Of a stretch of DNA of 64,000 nucleotides, positions 43,740 to 54,357 are shown in pieces. The stretch spans positions 682,001-746,000 of the forward strand of contig JAXMDM010000002.1 in assembly GCA_046348835.1 (NCBI GenBank), given 5' to 3'. Position 1 is the first letter of the stretch, and each line of letters begins with the position of its first letter. Origin of the DNA: Defluviicoccus sp046348835 (lineage in GTDB: Bacteria; Pseudomonadota; Alphaproteobacteria; Rhodospirillales; Defluviicoccaceae). A model generated the notes under the pieces. That model saw only the letters and a list, made by a program, of their open reading frames with translations, was not told the origin of the DNA and searched no databases. The position numbers and the translations under genes are program-made.

Positions 43740-43773
43740 GTAGCCCGGATGGAGCGGGGCGCAATCCGGGATT
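43740..43773 (+). repeat. REP element, left copy
   Basis: GTAGCCCGGATGGAGC followed by GGGGCGCAATCCGGGATT, an imperfect hairpin of the widespread GTAGCCCGGAT type. It is 28 bases upstream of the transposase gene. An inverted near-identical copy lies just downstream of that gene (44322-44354). Confidence 0.8.
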
Positions 43774-43800
43774 AACCGTGTTCGGGCGATACCCTGTCGC

Positions 43801-44313
43801 ATGGTCAATTACCGCCGCGCCCGCGTCCCCGGTGCCACCTATTTCTTCACCGTAACCCTGCGCGACCGGCGCAAGGACTGGCTCACCGTGCACGTCGAGG
43901 TGCTGCGATCGGTGATCCGCGACGTCCGACGGCAGGGACCGTTCATCATCGACGCCGCCGTGGTCCTGCCGGACCATCTGCACACGGTGTGGACCCTTCC
44001 CGGCGGCGACGCCGACTTCTCGGGCCGCTGGCGGGCGATCAAGGCCGGGTTCAGCCGCGCGCTGGTGCGCCGCGGCCTGCCGCTGGCGCGCGACCGACGC
44101 GGCGAATACGATCTCTGGCAGCGGCGCTTCTGGGAACATCTCGTTCGCGACGACGAGGACTTCGCCCGCCACGTCGACTACATCCACCACAATCCGGTGA
44201 AGCATGGCCTGGTGGCCGATCCGATCGACTGGCGCTGGTCGTCGATCCATATGTTCGTGCGGCGGGGAGATCTCGCCCACGAGCGGACCGGCGGCACCCC
44301 CGAGGAGGGGTGA
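43801..44313 (+). CDS. REP-associated tyrosine transposase (RAYT)
   Basis: 170 residues of the IS200/TnpA_REP (Y1 transposase, PF01797-like) fold: TYFFTVTLRDRR at the start, the HUH pair H59/H61 in PDHLHTVW, and the tyrosine region HVDYIHHNPVKHGL (Tyr127 probable nucleophile). RAYTs are single-stranded DNA transposases that nick and join REP hairpins. The gene is bracketed by REP copies in opposite orientation and others lie beyond 45.2 kb, the expected RAYT setting. The ORF looks intact, so it may still be active. Confidence 0.92.
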   Translation: MVNYRRARVPGATYFFTVTLRDRRKDWLTVHVEVLRSVIRDVRRQGPFIIDAAVVLPDHLHTVWTLPGGDADFSGRWRAIKAGFSRALVRRGLPLARDRRGEYDLWQRRFWEHLVRDDEDFARHVDYIHHNPVKHGLVADPIDWRWSSIHMFVRRGDLAHERTGGTPEEG

Positions 44314-44321
44314 CCCGAGGG

Positions 44322-44354
44322 ATCCCGGATTTCGCTCCGCTCCATCCGGGCTAC
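44322..44354 (-). repeat. REP element, inverted copy after RAYT
   Basis: On the minus strand reads GTAGCCCGGATGGAGC then GGAGCGAAATCCGGGAT, about two mismatches from the copy at 43740-43773 but inverted. The adjacent CTACGCTTGCTG (44351-44362) is mirrored by CAGCAAGCGTAG at 45241-45252, outside the low-GC gene. Confidence 0.8.
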
Positions 44355-44369
44355 GCTTGCTGCTCGACG

Positions 44370-45185
44370 CTAGTCCTTTTCATTGGCCCAGGCGATCAAT
44401 TCAGCCGTTACCGGCACAGGTCGACTCTTGTAAAGTTTGGAGATTTTCTTCAATCGATCTAGCCTTCGCTGATCAAGCTCAATGTCCACGTCAAAATCGC
44501 GCTTGAGCTTTGCTTTTGCGTCGCACCATACTTTCAGTGCGTGTCCGGCAAGGTCGCCTTCGGTCGAAATCTTAAATGCGTTATCTATTGTTCCTTCAAT
44601 CTGGCGGAGGGTAGATATTCTCGTCCCATAGCCTTCAATATCACGAATAGGACTTCCAAAATGCTCGTGTATTTGGCGCGACGCCTCGTCTTTTCCAATG
44701 TTCACCTGCTTTTGGATTGCCTTAATCGCTGGCATGCACATATCAAGTAAGAAGTAGTCGTCGACATCCTTCTTTAGGCTTGAAAAGTCTATTTTCTGAC
44801 CAATAATATCATGCTGAGCGACAAGATCATTATATAGTTTCCAACGTGTCTCCCAGCCACTGCCACCCAACCGTCCGGCGGTGACCCTCCCCATAATGAG
44901 TTCGCGCGAATAAATTGAGACTATATTTTTTAGGCGTTTAATTAAGTTCTCTGCCTCCTTTTTCTTGTCTTCCCAGAGTTCGGCTTCAAAGCCAAGGCCT
45001 TTGAACCTCTTAAAGCGCGAAACGTTGGCGTATACGAAACTCAAAAAACCAAGCCCAAAAACGACTGCCGCGTTGGTAACGTGATCAGTAAATATCAAAA
45101 ACATAGAATGAGTTAAAAGGACAATACCAGCAATAGAAAATAATACGCGCTCCCAGTTCTTCAGTATGATTTTTTTCATAGTCAT
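44370..45185 (-). CDS. Low-GC two-helix membrane protein, REP-bounded cargo
   Basis: 271 residues, AT-rich codons quite unlike the neighbours. Two membrane helices at about 13-32 and 38-54, then a cytosolic helical domain with Lys/Glu-rich stretches (FKRFKGLGFEAELWEDKKKEAENLIKRLKNIV). No enzyme motif is recognised. The start could be ATG 45185, GTG 45188 or ATG 45179; ribosome site is poor. The gene lies between inverted REPs (44322-44354 and 45259-45290) and looks like a foreign insertion. Small membrane-plus-coiled proteins of this build occur among defence and toxin effectors, but that is only a resemblance of layout. Confidence 0.72.
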   Translation of the reverse strand: MTMKKIILKNWERVLFSIAGIVLLTHSMFLIFTDHVTNAAVVFGLGFLSFVYANVSRFKRFKGLGFEAELWEDKKKEAENLIKRLKNIVSIYSRELIMGRVTAGRLGGSGWETRWKLYNDLVAQHDIIGQKIDFSSLKKDVDDYFLLDMCMPAIKAIQKQVNIGKDEASRQIHEHFGSPIRDIEGYGTRISTLRQIEGTIDNAFKISTEGDLAGHALKVWCDAKAKLKRDFDVDIELDQRRLDRLKKISKLYKSRPVPVTAELIAWANEKD

Positions 45186-45258
45186 CACTCATTATGGAAG
45201 TTGTGTAGAGGTGTTAACTGAATCGCACGAGCGGGTACTTCAGCAAGCGTAGCAAGTG

Positions 45259-45290
45259 GTAGCCCGGATGCAGCGCAGCGAAATCCGGGG
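45259..45290 (+). repeat. REP element, right copy
   Basis: GTAGCCCGGATGCAGC followed by GCAGCGAAATCCGGGG, direct orientation. The preceding CAGCAAGCGTAG (45241-45252) mirrors the sequence beside the REP at 44322-44354, so the interval is bounded by inverted repeats. Confidence 0.78.
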
Positions 45291-45311
45291 TTGTGTGCGC
45301 ACAGATTCAGC

Positions 45312-45337
45312 ATTCCGCTTGGCTCCATGCGGGCTAC
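45312..45337 (-). repeat. Partial REP element, inverted
   Basis: On the minus strand reads GTAGCCCGCATGGAGCC followed by AAGCGGAAT, a diverged REP half in inverted orientation. With the copy at 45259-45290 it forms a back-to-back pair (BIME-like), with a 21-base spacer. The P-type ATPase stop follows 26 bases later. Confidence 0.65.
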
Positions 45338-45362
45338 GAGAGTGGGAGACGCAATGCGAGCT

Positions 45363-48128
<2,766 letters not shown>

Positions 48129-48276
48129 CGGAGGGCGTCGGACCCTGTTGCGCCCACGGGGCGGAATCTCCGCGCCGGCGAAAAAAGCCGAAGGAGCGAA
48201 ATGCTATAGGGATGAGGGGGCGGTAAAGGAAAAACGCCGTCCTGGGCGCCGCGATCCGGCGTGAGGAGTCGAGCGC

Positions 48277-49509
48277 CTAGGGCGCCTCCCTGTTCATCCA
48301 GACCCTGCGCGACAGAACGCCAGCGAACACATCGATGGCAAGGGCGGCCACCATCGCGGCGGTGCCGATCAGGAAAAGCAACCGGTAATTACCGCCGCTC
48401 CACTCGAACAAAAATGAGAAGCCGTAGGCCGAGGCCGCCTGACAGAGGGCGAAACAGATCGTCGCGATGCTCCACGCCGCCTTCTGCTGGGCGGGATGAT
48501 GCGGCAGCAGCTCTCCGATGCGGCCGAGGATCAGAGGCACGGTCCCGGTCACGAAGGCGCCGACGATGACGCTGGAGGCGATCAGCCATGCCGGGCCAAG
48601 GTCGAGCGCGGGGACCAACACCGCCATCGCCTCGATCATGAATGCGAGCCGGAGTGCAGTGCCGAATCCGGCACGGTCGGCCAGGTGACCCACCAGCACC
48701 GGTCCGAGGGTCGCGCCGATGCCGAAAAGAACCCAATACTGGGAGCCAATTGCGATCCCCTGATGCCGTCCTCGGGCAACGAAGTCGACGAGGAAGAGCA
48801 TGTGCGGCACCCAGCCGCCGGCGTTGAGGGCATATTCCGCATAGAGGGCCCGGAGCCTCCCTTGCTTGGGCGCGTGGGCGGGGTGCGCGGTGGGCTGGCC
48901 GGTCGGTGCATCGGCCGGCCAGCCGCCCCAGGCAACGACCGTCAGCAGCAGACTGATGGCGCCCAGTCCGAGCCAGGTCTGACGGAGCCCCTCCTCGAGG
49001 AGCAACGGAACGACCGTGCCGGAGGCGGCGACGCCGGCGCCGACCCCCATGAAGATCACCCCGCTGGCGAGACCCCGCCGCGCCGCCGGGACGTGGGGCA
49101 GGACCGACGGAGCGGCAAGCACCATCAAAGCGCCGCCGCCGGCGCCCGCGGCGAACCGCCAGACGAAGAACCACAGGAAGTCGACCGGCCAGGCGCAGGC
49201 GAAGAAGGCCGCCGTCGCCAGAAGCATCATCAGCCGCAGCGTCAGGTGCAAGGACAGGCGCCTGGAGATGGGCCGTCCCAGCAAAGCGCCCGCCAGATAG
49301 CCGGCAAGATTGGCGGCACCCAGATAGGCTGCGGCCGACGGTTCGAACCAATGCGCGCCGATGACCGCGGGCAACAGCGGCGTGTAAGCGAAGCGCGCCA
49401 GCCCGATTCCGATCAGGCTGGCGCAAAACGCGCACATCACCGAGCGCCATACCGGCGGGCAATCGGCCCGCGTTCGGCGGCGAGAGGCCGAGATACCGTT
49501 CCGTACCAA
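48277..49509 (-). CDS. YbfB/YjiJ-family MFS transporter
   Basis: 410 residues with 12 helices. Family marks are SLIGIGLARFAYTPLLPAVI near the N-terminus and VFWRFAAGAGGGALMV-like second-helix sequence (WRFAAGAGGGALMVLAAP). YbfB/YjiJ carriers are poorly characterised; an export or sugar-like substrate is assumed. I place the start at TTG 49509, which has GAGGAG seven bases before it; an ATG at 49530 is possible but would overlap palindromes that look like an operator. Divergent from a LysR gene, which probably controls it. Confidence 0.8.
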   Translation of the reverse strand: MVRNGISASRRRTRADCPPVWRSVMCAFCASLIGIGLARFAYTPLLPAVIGAHWFEPSAAAYLGAANLAGYLAGALLGRPISRRLSLHLTLRLMMLLATAAFFACAWPVDFLWFFVWRFAAGAGGGALMVLAAPSVLPHVPAARRGLASGVIFMGVGAGVAASGTVVPLLLEEGLRQTWLGLGAISLLLTVVAWGGWPADAPTGQPTAHPAHAPKQGRLRALYAEYALNAGGWVPHMLFLVDFVARGRHQGIAIGSQYWVLFGIGATLGPVLVGHLADRAGFGTALRLAFMIEAMAVLVPALDLGPAWLIASSVIVGAFVTGTVPLILGRIGELLPHHPAQQKAAWSIATICFALCQAASAYGFSFLFEWSGGNYRLLFLIGTAAMVAALAIDVFAGVLSRRVWMNREAP

Positions 49510-49525
49510 CCGAACACTCCTCAAT

Positions 49526-49546
49526 ATCATGTTTCATGATTATCAT
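49526..49546. promoter_or_regulatory. Overlapping palindromes, candidate LysR operator
   Basis: ATCATG-ttt-CATGAT (49526-49540) overlaps ATGATTATCAT (49536-49546). They fall in the AT-rich gap between the divergent MFS and LysR genes, near the MFS start, where a LysR repressor or activator site is expected. The remainder of 49547-49755 shows no other gene. Confidence 0.5.
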
Positions 49547-49755
49547 TGACTTTATAAATCTTCAGAAGCGATTTATTGTGATACGAATATCTGTTACGGT
49601 GATGGGTGGCCTTTCGCGTTTCCTCATAATATGTTGATATGTAGGCATATTTTTTCGTATGGCGGACATCGAGTCCTCGACCTCCGTCCTAAAATGATCA
49701 TTTGTCTAGGGGGAAAGTATCGTTCAGATTATCTCTGAATCAGATGGGTCGGGCT

Positions 49756-50634
49756 ATGGATATCGGTGAGCTTAGGGTGTTCGAGGCGGTGGCGAGGCTC
49801 GGAAGCATGAATCGGGCGGCGCAGGAGCTTCACACGGTCCAATCCAACGTCACCGCGCGCATCCGGGGGCTTGAGGAGGAACTCGGCGTTAGCCTCTTTC
49901 TCCGGCGTGCGCGCGGCGTATCGACGACCACCGCCGGGCAGCGCCTGCTGCCGTTCGTCGGCAGGCTGACGAAACTTCTCGCCGATGCGCGCTCGGCGGT
50001 GCAGGACGACGGGCTTCCGGGCGGCGTTCTCCTTCTCGGGAGCCTGGAGACGACCACGGGGCTGCGACTCTCCCCCATTTTGACCGATTTCGCCCGCAAG
50101 TATCCCGACGTGCGGCTCGTTCTGAAAACGGGGACGACCCGTTCCCTGCTGGACGATGTCATCGAGTGCCGGCTGGATGCGGCTTTGGTTGCCGGTCCGG
50201 TCATTCATCCGGACCTTCAATGCGAGGCCGTTTTCGAGGAGGAATTGGTGCTCGCGACCTGCCGCGCCCTTCGGACGCTCGACGACCTGAGAGCGGCGAA
50301 GGACCTGCGGACGATCGTCTTCCGGGCGGGCTGTTCTTATCGTCAGCGCCTGGAGGCTTTACTCGCCGAGTTGGGGATCGTCACCGCGCCGCCGCTGGAG
50401 TTCGGTTCCCTCGAGGCGATCACGAGCTGTGTCGCGGCGGGGATAGGGATAACGCTTCTTCCTAAGGGGATCGTCGCCAAAGCGTGGCAAGAGGGCCTCA
50501 TTGCCGTTCACGAGCTGCCGGACGATGTCGCCCGCGCGGAGACGCTGTTCGTCCGGCGCAAGGATGCCTACCTGACCAGGGCCGCGGCCTCGTTCCTCGA
50601 CAGGGTCCGCCTGGCGCGGACGGAAGCCGGGTGA
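49756..50634 (+). CDS. LysR-family transcriptional regulator
   Basis: 292 residues. The winged HTH is IGELRVFEAVARLGSMNRAAQELHTVQSNVTARIRGLEEELGVSLFLR, the standard LysR start, and the rest is a two-lobe effector-binding domain (GGVLLLGSLETTTGLRLSPILTDF; SCVAAGIGITLLPKG). Effector unknown. ATG 49756 is favoured because residue 1 is three residues before the HTH; ATG 49744 is in frame. Divergent from the YbfB-type exporter, a common pairing in which the regulator controls the transporter. A clear terminator follows at 50651-50680. Confidence 0.88.
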   Translation: MDIGELRVFEAVARLGSMNRAAQELHTVQSNVTARIRGLEEELGVSLFLRRARGVSTTTAGQRLLPFVGRLTKLLADARSAVQDDGLPGGVLLLGSLETTTGLRLSPILTDFARKYPDVRLVLKTGTTRSLLDDVIECRLDAALVAGPVIHPDLQCEAVFEEELVLATCRALRTLDDLRAAKDLRTIVFRAGCSYRQRLEALLAELGIVTAPPLEFGSLEAITSCVAAGIGITLLPKGIVAKAWQEGLIAVHELPDDVARAETLFVRRKDAYLTRAAASFLDRVRLARTEAG

Positions 50635-50650
50635 AGCGGCGAAGCAAAAC

Positions 50651-50680
50651 ATGGCCCCGGCGGGCCATCTTTGTTGCTTT
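50651..50680 (+). terminator. Terminator of the LysR gene
   Basis: ATGGCCC (50651-50657) pairs with GGGCCAT (50662-50668) around a CGGC loop, followed by CTTTGTTGCTTT. The hairpin begins 16 bases after the LysR stop. Confidence 0.72.
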
Positions 50681-50696
50681 GATCCCTGAGGGAATT

Positions 50697-50771
50697 TGGA
50701 GCGGGCGAAGGGATTCGAACCCTCGACTTCAACCTTGGCAAGGTTGCGCTCTACCCCTGAGCTACGCCCGC
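50697..50771 (-). tRNA. tRNA-Gly (anticodon GCC)
   Basis: A complete cloverleaf on the minus strand: acceptor GCGGGCG/CGCCCGC, T-loop GGTTCGAATCC, anticodon stem CAACC/GGTTG with loop TTGCCAA, anticodon GCC reading GGC and GGU. The CCA end is encoded at 50697-50699. Confidence 0.95.
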
Positions 50772-50890
50772 GCCTGTCGGCAGCGCGCCGATCTTAGGCA
50801 AAGACGGGGGCATTGCAAGGGCTCGTTGGCCGGCCGTTACCGCCCGGCGGGCGGTTGGCAGCGGCCGCCGCGGGGGCTATAGGACACCCG

Positions 50891-51421
50891 ATGGCTTCGA
50901 CTCCCGCAGCGCTTCTGACCCGCCTCGCCCAACTCGGCATGCGGGTGACGACCGTCGATCATCCGCCGGTCGCCACCGTCGACGCCAACAAGGCCCTGCG
51001 CGGTGCGCTCCCCGGCGGCCATACCAAGAACCTGTTCCTCAAGGACAAGAAGGGCGGGCTGTGGCTCGTCGTTGCCCTAGAGGACCGGCCGGTCGATCTC
51101 AAGGAGCTGCGCCGGCGGCTCGCCGCGCCGCCGCTTTCGTTCGCCCGGCCGGAGGTGCTGCGCGACGCGCTTGGTGTCGAGCCGGGGGCGGTCACCCCGT
51201 TCGCCGTCATCAACGACGATCGGGGACTGGTCCGGGTGGTCCTCGACGCGGCGATGCTGGCCATCGATCCGCTCAACTTCCATCCCCTCGTCAACACCCG
51301 CACCACCGCCATCGCCGCCGCCGATCTTCTCCGCTTCCTCGACGAAATGCGGCATCCGCCCCTGGTTCTCGACATGGATGCGGGCCTGCCCACGCCCCCG
51401 GCTGCGGCCGCCCGCCCTTGA
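50891..51421 (+). CDS. YbaK/ProX-type prolyl-tRNA editing domain protein
   Basis: 176 residues of the YbaK/PrdX fold: TVDHPPVATVDANKAL, GGHTKNLFLKDKKGGLWLVVALEDRPVDLKELRR, and GVEPGAVTPFAVINDD are family landmarks. Such proteins hydrolyse mischarged Ala- or Cys-tRNA-Pro in trans. The ATG 50891 is the first start after the tRNA-Gly region. It leads a five-gene plus-strand run (CnoX-like, LON-domain, Trm112, DUF971) with short gaps, 61 bases before the next gene. Confidence 0.88.
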   Translation: MASTPAALLTRLAQLGMRVTTVDHPPVATVDANKALRGALPGGHTKNLFLKDKKGGLWLVVALEDRPVDLKELRRRLAAPPLSFARPEVLRDALGVEPGAVTPFAVINDDRGLVRVVLDAAMLAIDPLNFHPLVNTRTTAIAAADLLRFLDEMRHPPLVLDMDAGLPTPPAAAARP

Positions 51422-51482
51422 GACGGGCCGGAAAAGGTGCCATGTATCTCGCGCATTCGGCACAAACGATCGATTAAGGTCC

Positions 51483-52397
51483 ATGATCCTCAATCTCGGC
51501 GGCCGGCCGGCCGGCTCCCCCGGTCCATCACCGGTCATCAAGGACGGCGACGCCCGCAGCTTCAACGACGACGTCATTCGCGCATCGATGACGACGCCGG
51601 TGATCGTCGATTTCTGGGCGCCGTGGTGCCAGCCCTGCAAACAGCTCACCCCGGCGCTGGAGCGGGTCGTCCAACAGGCCAACGGCAAGGTGCGGCTGGT
51701 CAAGATCAACATCGACGAGAACCAGGACCTGGCGGCGCAGTTGCGCATCCAGTCGGTGCCCACCGTCTACGCGTTCCAGGGCGGCCGCCCCGTCGACGCC
51801 TTCGTCGGCGCCCAGCCGGAGAGCAAGCTGCGTCAGTTCGTCGAGGTGCTGATCAAGGACATGGTCTCGCCCATCGACGATCTGCTCGCCGACGCCCAGG
51901 CCGCCCTCGATGCCGGCGATGCGCGGGCCGCCGCCGACGGCTTCTCGCGGGTGCTGAAGGAGGATCCGCGCCAGCCGAAGGCCATCGCCGGCCTGATCCG
52001 CGCCCGGGTCGCCCAGGGCGATGCCGCCGCTGCCCGCAAGCTGGCGGCGGGACTGCCCCAGGACATGGCGGCGGCGCCGGAGATCAAGGCGGCGCTGATC
52101 GCCATCGACGTCGCCGAGGAGGCGAAACGGGCGGCGGGCGGGCTGGCCGACCTGGAGCGGAAGGTCGCCGCCGATCCCACCAATCTGCAGGCGAAGTTCG
52201 ATCTGGCGCTGGCGCTCTACGGGGGCGGCCGCAGCGAGGCGGCGATCGATCAACTCCTCGATCTGATCCGGCGCGACAATCACTGGAACGACGAGGCGGC
52301 GCGCAAGCAACTGGTCAAGATCTTCGATGCGCTGGGGCCGACACACCCGCTCACCGCCGTGTCGCGCCGGAAGCTGTCGTCGCTGCTGTTCTCGTGA
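51483..52397 (+). CDS. CnoX/YbbN-like thioredoxin-TPR co-chaperone
   Basis: 304 residues. A thioredoxin domain (about 18-125) has the active-site motif WAPWCQPCKQ (Cys49, Cys52), and cis-Pro in SVPTVYAF. A TPR-type C-terminus (about 130-304) follows (LLADAQAALDAGDARAAADGFSRVLKEDP). This is the CnoX build: a redox-protective holdase that works with GroEL. ATG 51483 starts right at the family N-terminus, although the frame is open to 51171. It is the second gene of the plus-strand run, five bases before the LON-domain gene. Confidence 0.88.
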   Translation: MILNLGGRPAGSPGPSPVIKDGDARSFNDDVIRASMTTPVIVDFWAPWCQPCKQLTPALERVVQQANGKVRLVKINIDENQDLAAQLRIQSVPTVYAFQGGRPVDAFVGAQPESKLRQFVEVLIKDMVSPIDDLLADAQAALDAGDARAAADGFSRVLKEDPRQPKAIAGLIRARVAQGDAAAARKLAAGLPQDMAAAPEIKAALIAIDVAEEAKRAAGGLADLERKVAADPTNLQAKFDLALALYGGGRSEAAIDQLLDLIRRDNHWNDEAARKQLVKIFDALGPTHPLTAVSRRKLSSLLFS

Positions 52398-52401
52398 GCC
52401 G

Positions 52402-53070
52402 ATGTCACCCGGCGCCGCATCACCGCCCGAACTGCCCGCGACCCTGCCGATCTTTCCCCTCGACGGCGTGCTGCTGTTGCCGCACGGACACCTGCCGCTG
52501 CACATCTTCGAGCCCCGCTATCGGGCGATGATCGAGGCGGCGCTGGGCGAACGGCGGCTGATCGGGATGATCCAGCCGCGCCGGGACTACCCCCATCCCA
52601 TTCCCGACGACGCGCGCATCTTCGACGTCGGCTGCGCCGGCCGCATCGTCTCCTTCGCCGAAACCGACGACGGCCGCTTCCTCGTCACCTTGCGCGGGGT
52701 CTGCCGGTTCCGCGTCGACGAGGAATTGCCGCTGGAAGCCAACGGCTTTCGCCGGGTGCGCCCCGACTTCGTCCCCTACCTCGGCGATTTCGACGCCGAC
52801 GACGAAGCGACGGTGGAGCGGGGGCGGCTTTTGGAGGCGGCGCGCCACTATCTGCAGGTGAAGAACATCTCCTGCGACTGGCAGGCGGTGGAGGCGGCGT
52901 CGCTGCCGGCGCTGATCACCTCGCTGGCGATGATCTGCCCGTTCGAACCGGGCGAGAAACAGGCGCTCCTGGAGTGTTCCAGCCTCGGCGAGCGGGGCCA
53001 GCTTCTCGTCTCGCTCCTCGACATGGCGGTGCTGGAGGCGGACGCGCCCGCCGCCGGCACCCGCCACTGA
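52402..53070 (+). CDS. LON substrate-binding (LAN) domain protein
   Basis: 222 residues that form only the LON N-terminal domain, without ATPase or peptidase. Marks are LPIFPLDGVLLLPHGHLPLHIFEPRYRAMIEAAL at the start and ICPFEPGEKQALLECSSLGERGQLLVSLLD near the end, typical of stand-alone LON-domain proteins in alphaproteobacteria. Function unknown; it may bind unfolded chains. The ATG 52402 is five bases after the CnoX-like stop and likely translationally coupled. Confidence 0.88.
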   Translation: MSPGAASPPELPATLPIFPLDGVLLLPHGHLPLHIFEPRYRAMIEAALGERRLIGMIQPRRDYPHPIPDDARIFDVGCAGRIVSFAETDDGRFLVTLRGVCRFRVDEELPLEANGFRRVRPDFVPYLGDFDADDEATVERGRLLEAARHYLQVKNISCDWQAVEAASLPALITSLAMICPFEPGEKQALLECSSLGERGQLLVSLLDMAVLEADAPAAGTRH

Positions 53071-53104
53071 TGGCGGGACAGCGGGTGCGGGAGGAGGGTG
53101 AAGG

Positions 53105-53329
53105 ATGAGCGGCCGGCGGATCGATCCGAAACTGCTGGAGATTCTCGTCTGTCCGGTGACCAAGGGACCGTTGCGCTACGATGCCGAGGCGGAGGAGCTG
53201 ATCTCCGACCGCGCCGGCCTCGCTTACCCCATCAACGACGGTATCCCGGTGATGCTGGCCGACGAGGCGCGGCCGCTCTCCGAGCTGGAGCGGGCGGCGG
53301 CGAAGCGGTCGAAGGTCCCGCCGCAATGA
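53105..53329 (+). CDS. Trm112 family protein
   Basis: 74 residues: IDPKLLEILVCPVTKGPLRYD followed by LAYPINDGIPVMLADEARPL, the compact Trm112 fold. Eukaryotic Trm112 activates tRNA and protein methyltransferases; bacterial copies are of uncertain role. The first zinc-site pair is incomplete (CPVTKG has one Cys), as in many proteobacterial members. A ribosome site GGAGGGTG precedes it. Its stop overlaps the ATG of the DUF971 gene. Confidence 0.88.
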   Translation: MSGRRIDPKLLEILVCPVTKGPLRYDAEAEELISDRAGLAYPINDGIPVMLADEARPLSELERAAAKRSKVPPQ

Positions 53330-53736
53330 GCGGCGGCAGCCAGACCCGGACGGATGGCGGCGGACCCGCCTACGGCAACCGCCATCATCCGCGCGAAATC
53401 CGGCTGAAGCGGGAAGAGAAGGTGCTGGAGATCGACTTCGACGACGGCGCCAGCTTCCGCCTGCCGGCCGAACTCTTGCGGGTGGAGAGCCCGTCGGCGG
53501 AGGTGCAGGGCCACTCGGCGGCGCAGAAGCAGACCGTCGCCGGCCGCCGCCACGTCGGCATCGCCGGCCTCGAGCCGGTCGGCAGCTACGCGCTCCGCAT
53601 CCGCTTCGACGACGGCCACGACACCGGCCTCTACACCTGGGACTACCTCTACCGCCTCGGCGCCGGTAAGGAGATCATCTGGCAGGACTACCTCGACGCC
53701 CTCGCCACCAAAGGCCTCAGCCGCGACAAGGGGTAG
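53326..53736 (+). CDS. DUF971 protein (gamma-butyrobetaine hydroxylase-like N-terminal domain)
   Basis: 136 residues. The DUF971 core reads EIRLKREEKVLEIDFDDGASFRLPAELLRVESPSAEVQGHS, then VGSYALRIRFDDGHDTGLYTWDYLYRLG. This is the small domain found at the N-terminus of gamma-butyrobetaine hydroxylase and alone in Fe-S-assembly-linked proteins. The start ATG overlaps the Trm112 stop (CAATGA). It is the last gene of the five-gene run; the low-GC AAA/TOPRIM cassette begins 42 bases later. Confidence 0.86.
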   Translation: MSGGSQTRTDGGGPAYGNRHHPREIRLKREEKVLEIDFDDGASFRLPAELLRVESPSAEVQGHSAAQKQTVAGRRHVGIAGLEPVGSYALRIRFDDGHDTGLYTWDYLYRLGAGKEIIWQDYLDALATKGLSRDKG

Positions 53737-53744
53737 CGACTTCC
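53736..53744 (+). repeat. Left arm of 9-bp inverted repeat flanking the defence cassette
   Basis: GCGACTTCC at the very end of the DUF971 gene; its complement GGAAGTCGC lies at 55616-55624, on the other side of the AAA/TOPRIM pair. Nine bases could match by chance in flanks this short, so the link to insertion is only suggestive. Confidence 0.3.
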
Positions 53745-53778
53745 TTCTCGTAGGTGCCTCGCGATTTGTCCCGCTACC

Positions 53779-54357
53779 TTAACGCGCATGAAAGTAACGC
53801 ACTGCGCGGCGTAGACTTTCCGAATAGTTCTGGGCAAGCAGCGGATCCCATTTCTGGGATACAAACTCCACCATCCGAGGGTTGTACGCTGGCCCCACCT
53901 CCGTCAACGACCCACTTGAGGGGACCAAATCGTGACGAATATTTTTGCGTGATCTTCTTGCTAAGTTGACAAGAAACTTTTTCGGATCACTAATAACGTC
54001 GGTGTCCATAGGAACGCGGTTGGCGGCTACACCCAGGAAATCTGGTAAATTTGAGCGGTCTGCCAAAATCCACGATTCGACCTCTACTACTGCTACCCGT
54101 ATTATAAAATGGGGCGCTTGTGCTCTGCCAACCAAATTATCTAATAATTGCCTAGCGCAGGAAAACTGACGATCTAAATCGATAAGCAAAAAAACGGGGA
54201 TCGTCTGCGCTGTGCGATTCAGATCATTTACTTTACTCCTCAGGTAAGTGCTTCCTCGTCCACCAAGCGCAACCGTGATTTCTACATCGGCTGCAACTAC
54301 AGATATCAGTTTTCTGGCTACGGCTTCACTTACAGGATCTTCTGTAGCCAAAATCAT
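53779..54357 (-). CDS. TOPRIM-like (DUF4276-type) partner of AAA ATPase
   Basis: 192 residues, AT-rich codons. TOPRIM-type marks are a Glu in ILATEDPVSEAVA near the N-terminus, VFLLIDLDRQ (DxD) and VEVESWILADRSNLPDFLG, a DUF4276-like stretch. Such proteins are nucleases or effectors working with an AAA ATPase. The ATG 54357 shares one base with the TGA of the upstream ATPase gene (TGATG), so expression is coupled. The pair matches the arrangement of OLD-, PARIS-, RloAB- or AbiL-like anti-phage modules, although I cannot assign the exact type. Confidence 0.75.
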   Translation of the reverse strand: MILATEDPVSEAVARKLISVVAADVEITVALGGRGSTYLRSKVNDLNRTAQTIPVFLLIDLDRQFSCARQLLDNLVGRAQAPHFIIRVAVVEVESWILADRSNLPDFLGVAANRVPMDTDVISDPKKFLVNLARRSRKNIRHDLVPSSGSLTEVGPAYNPRMVEFVSQKWDPLLAQNYSESLRRAVRYFHAR

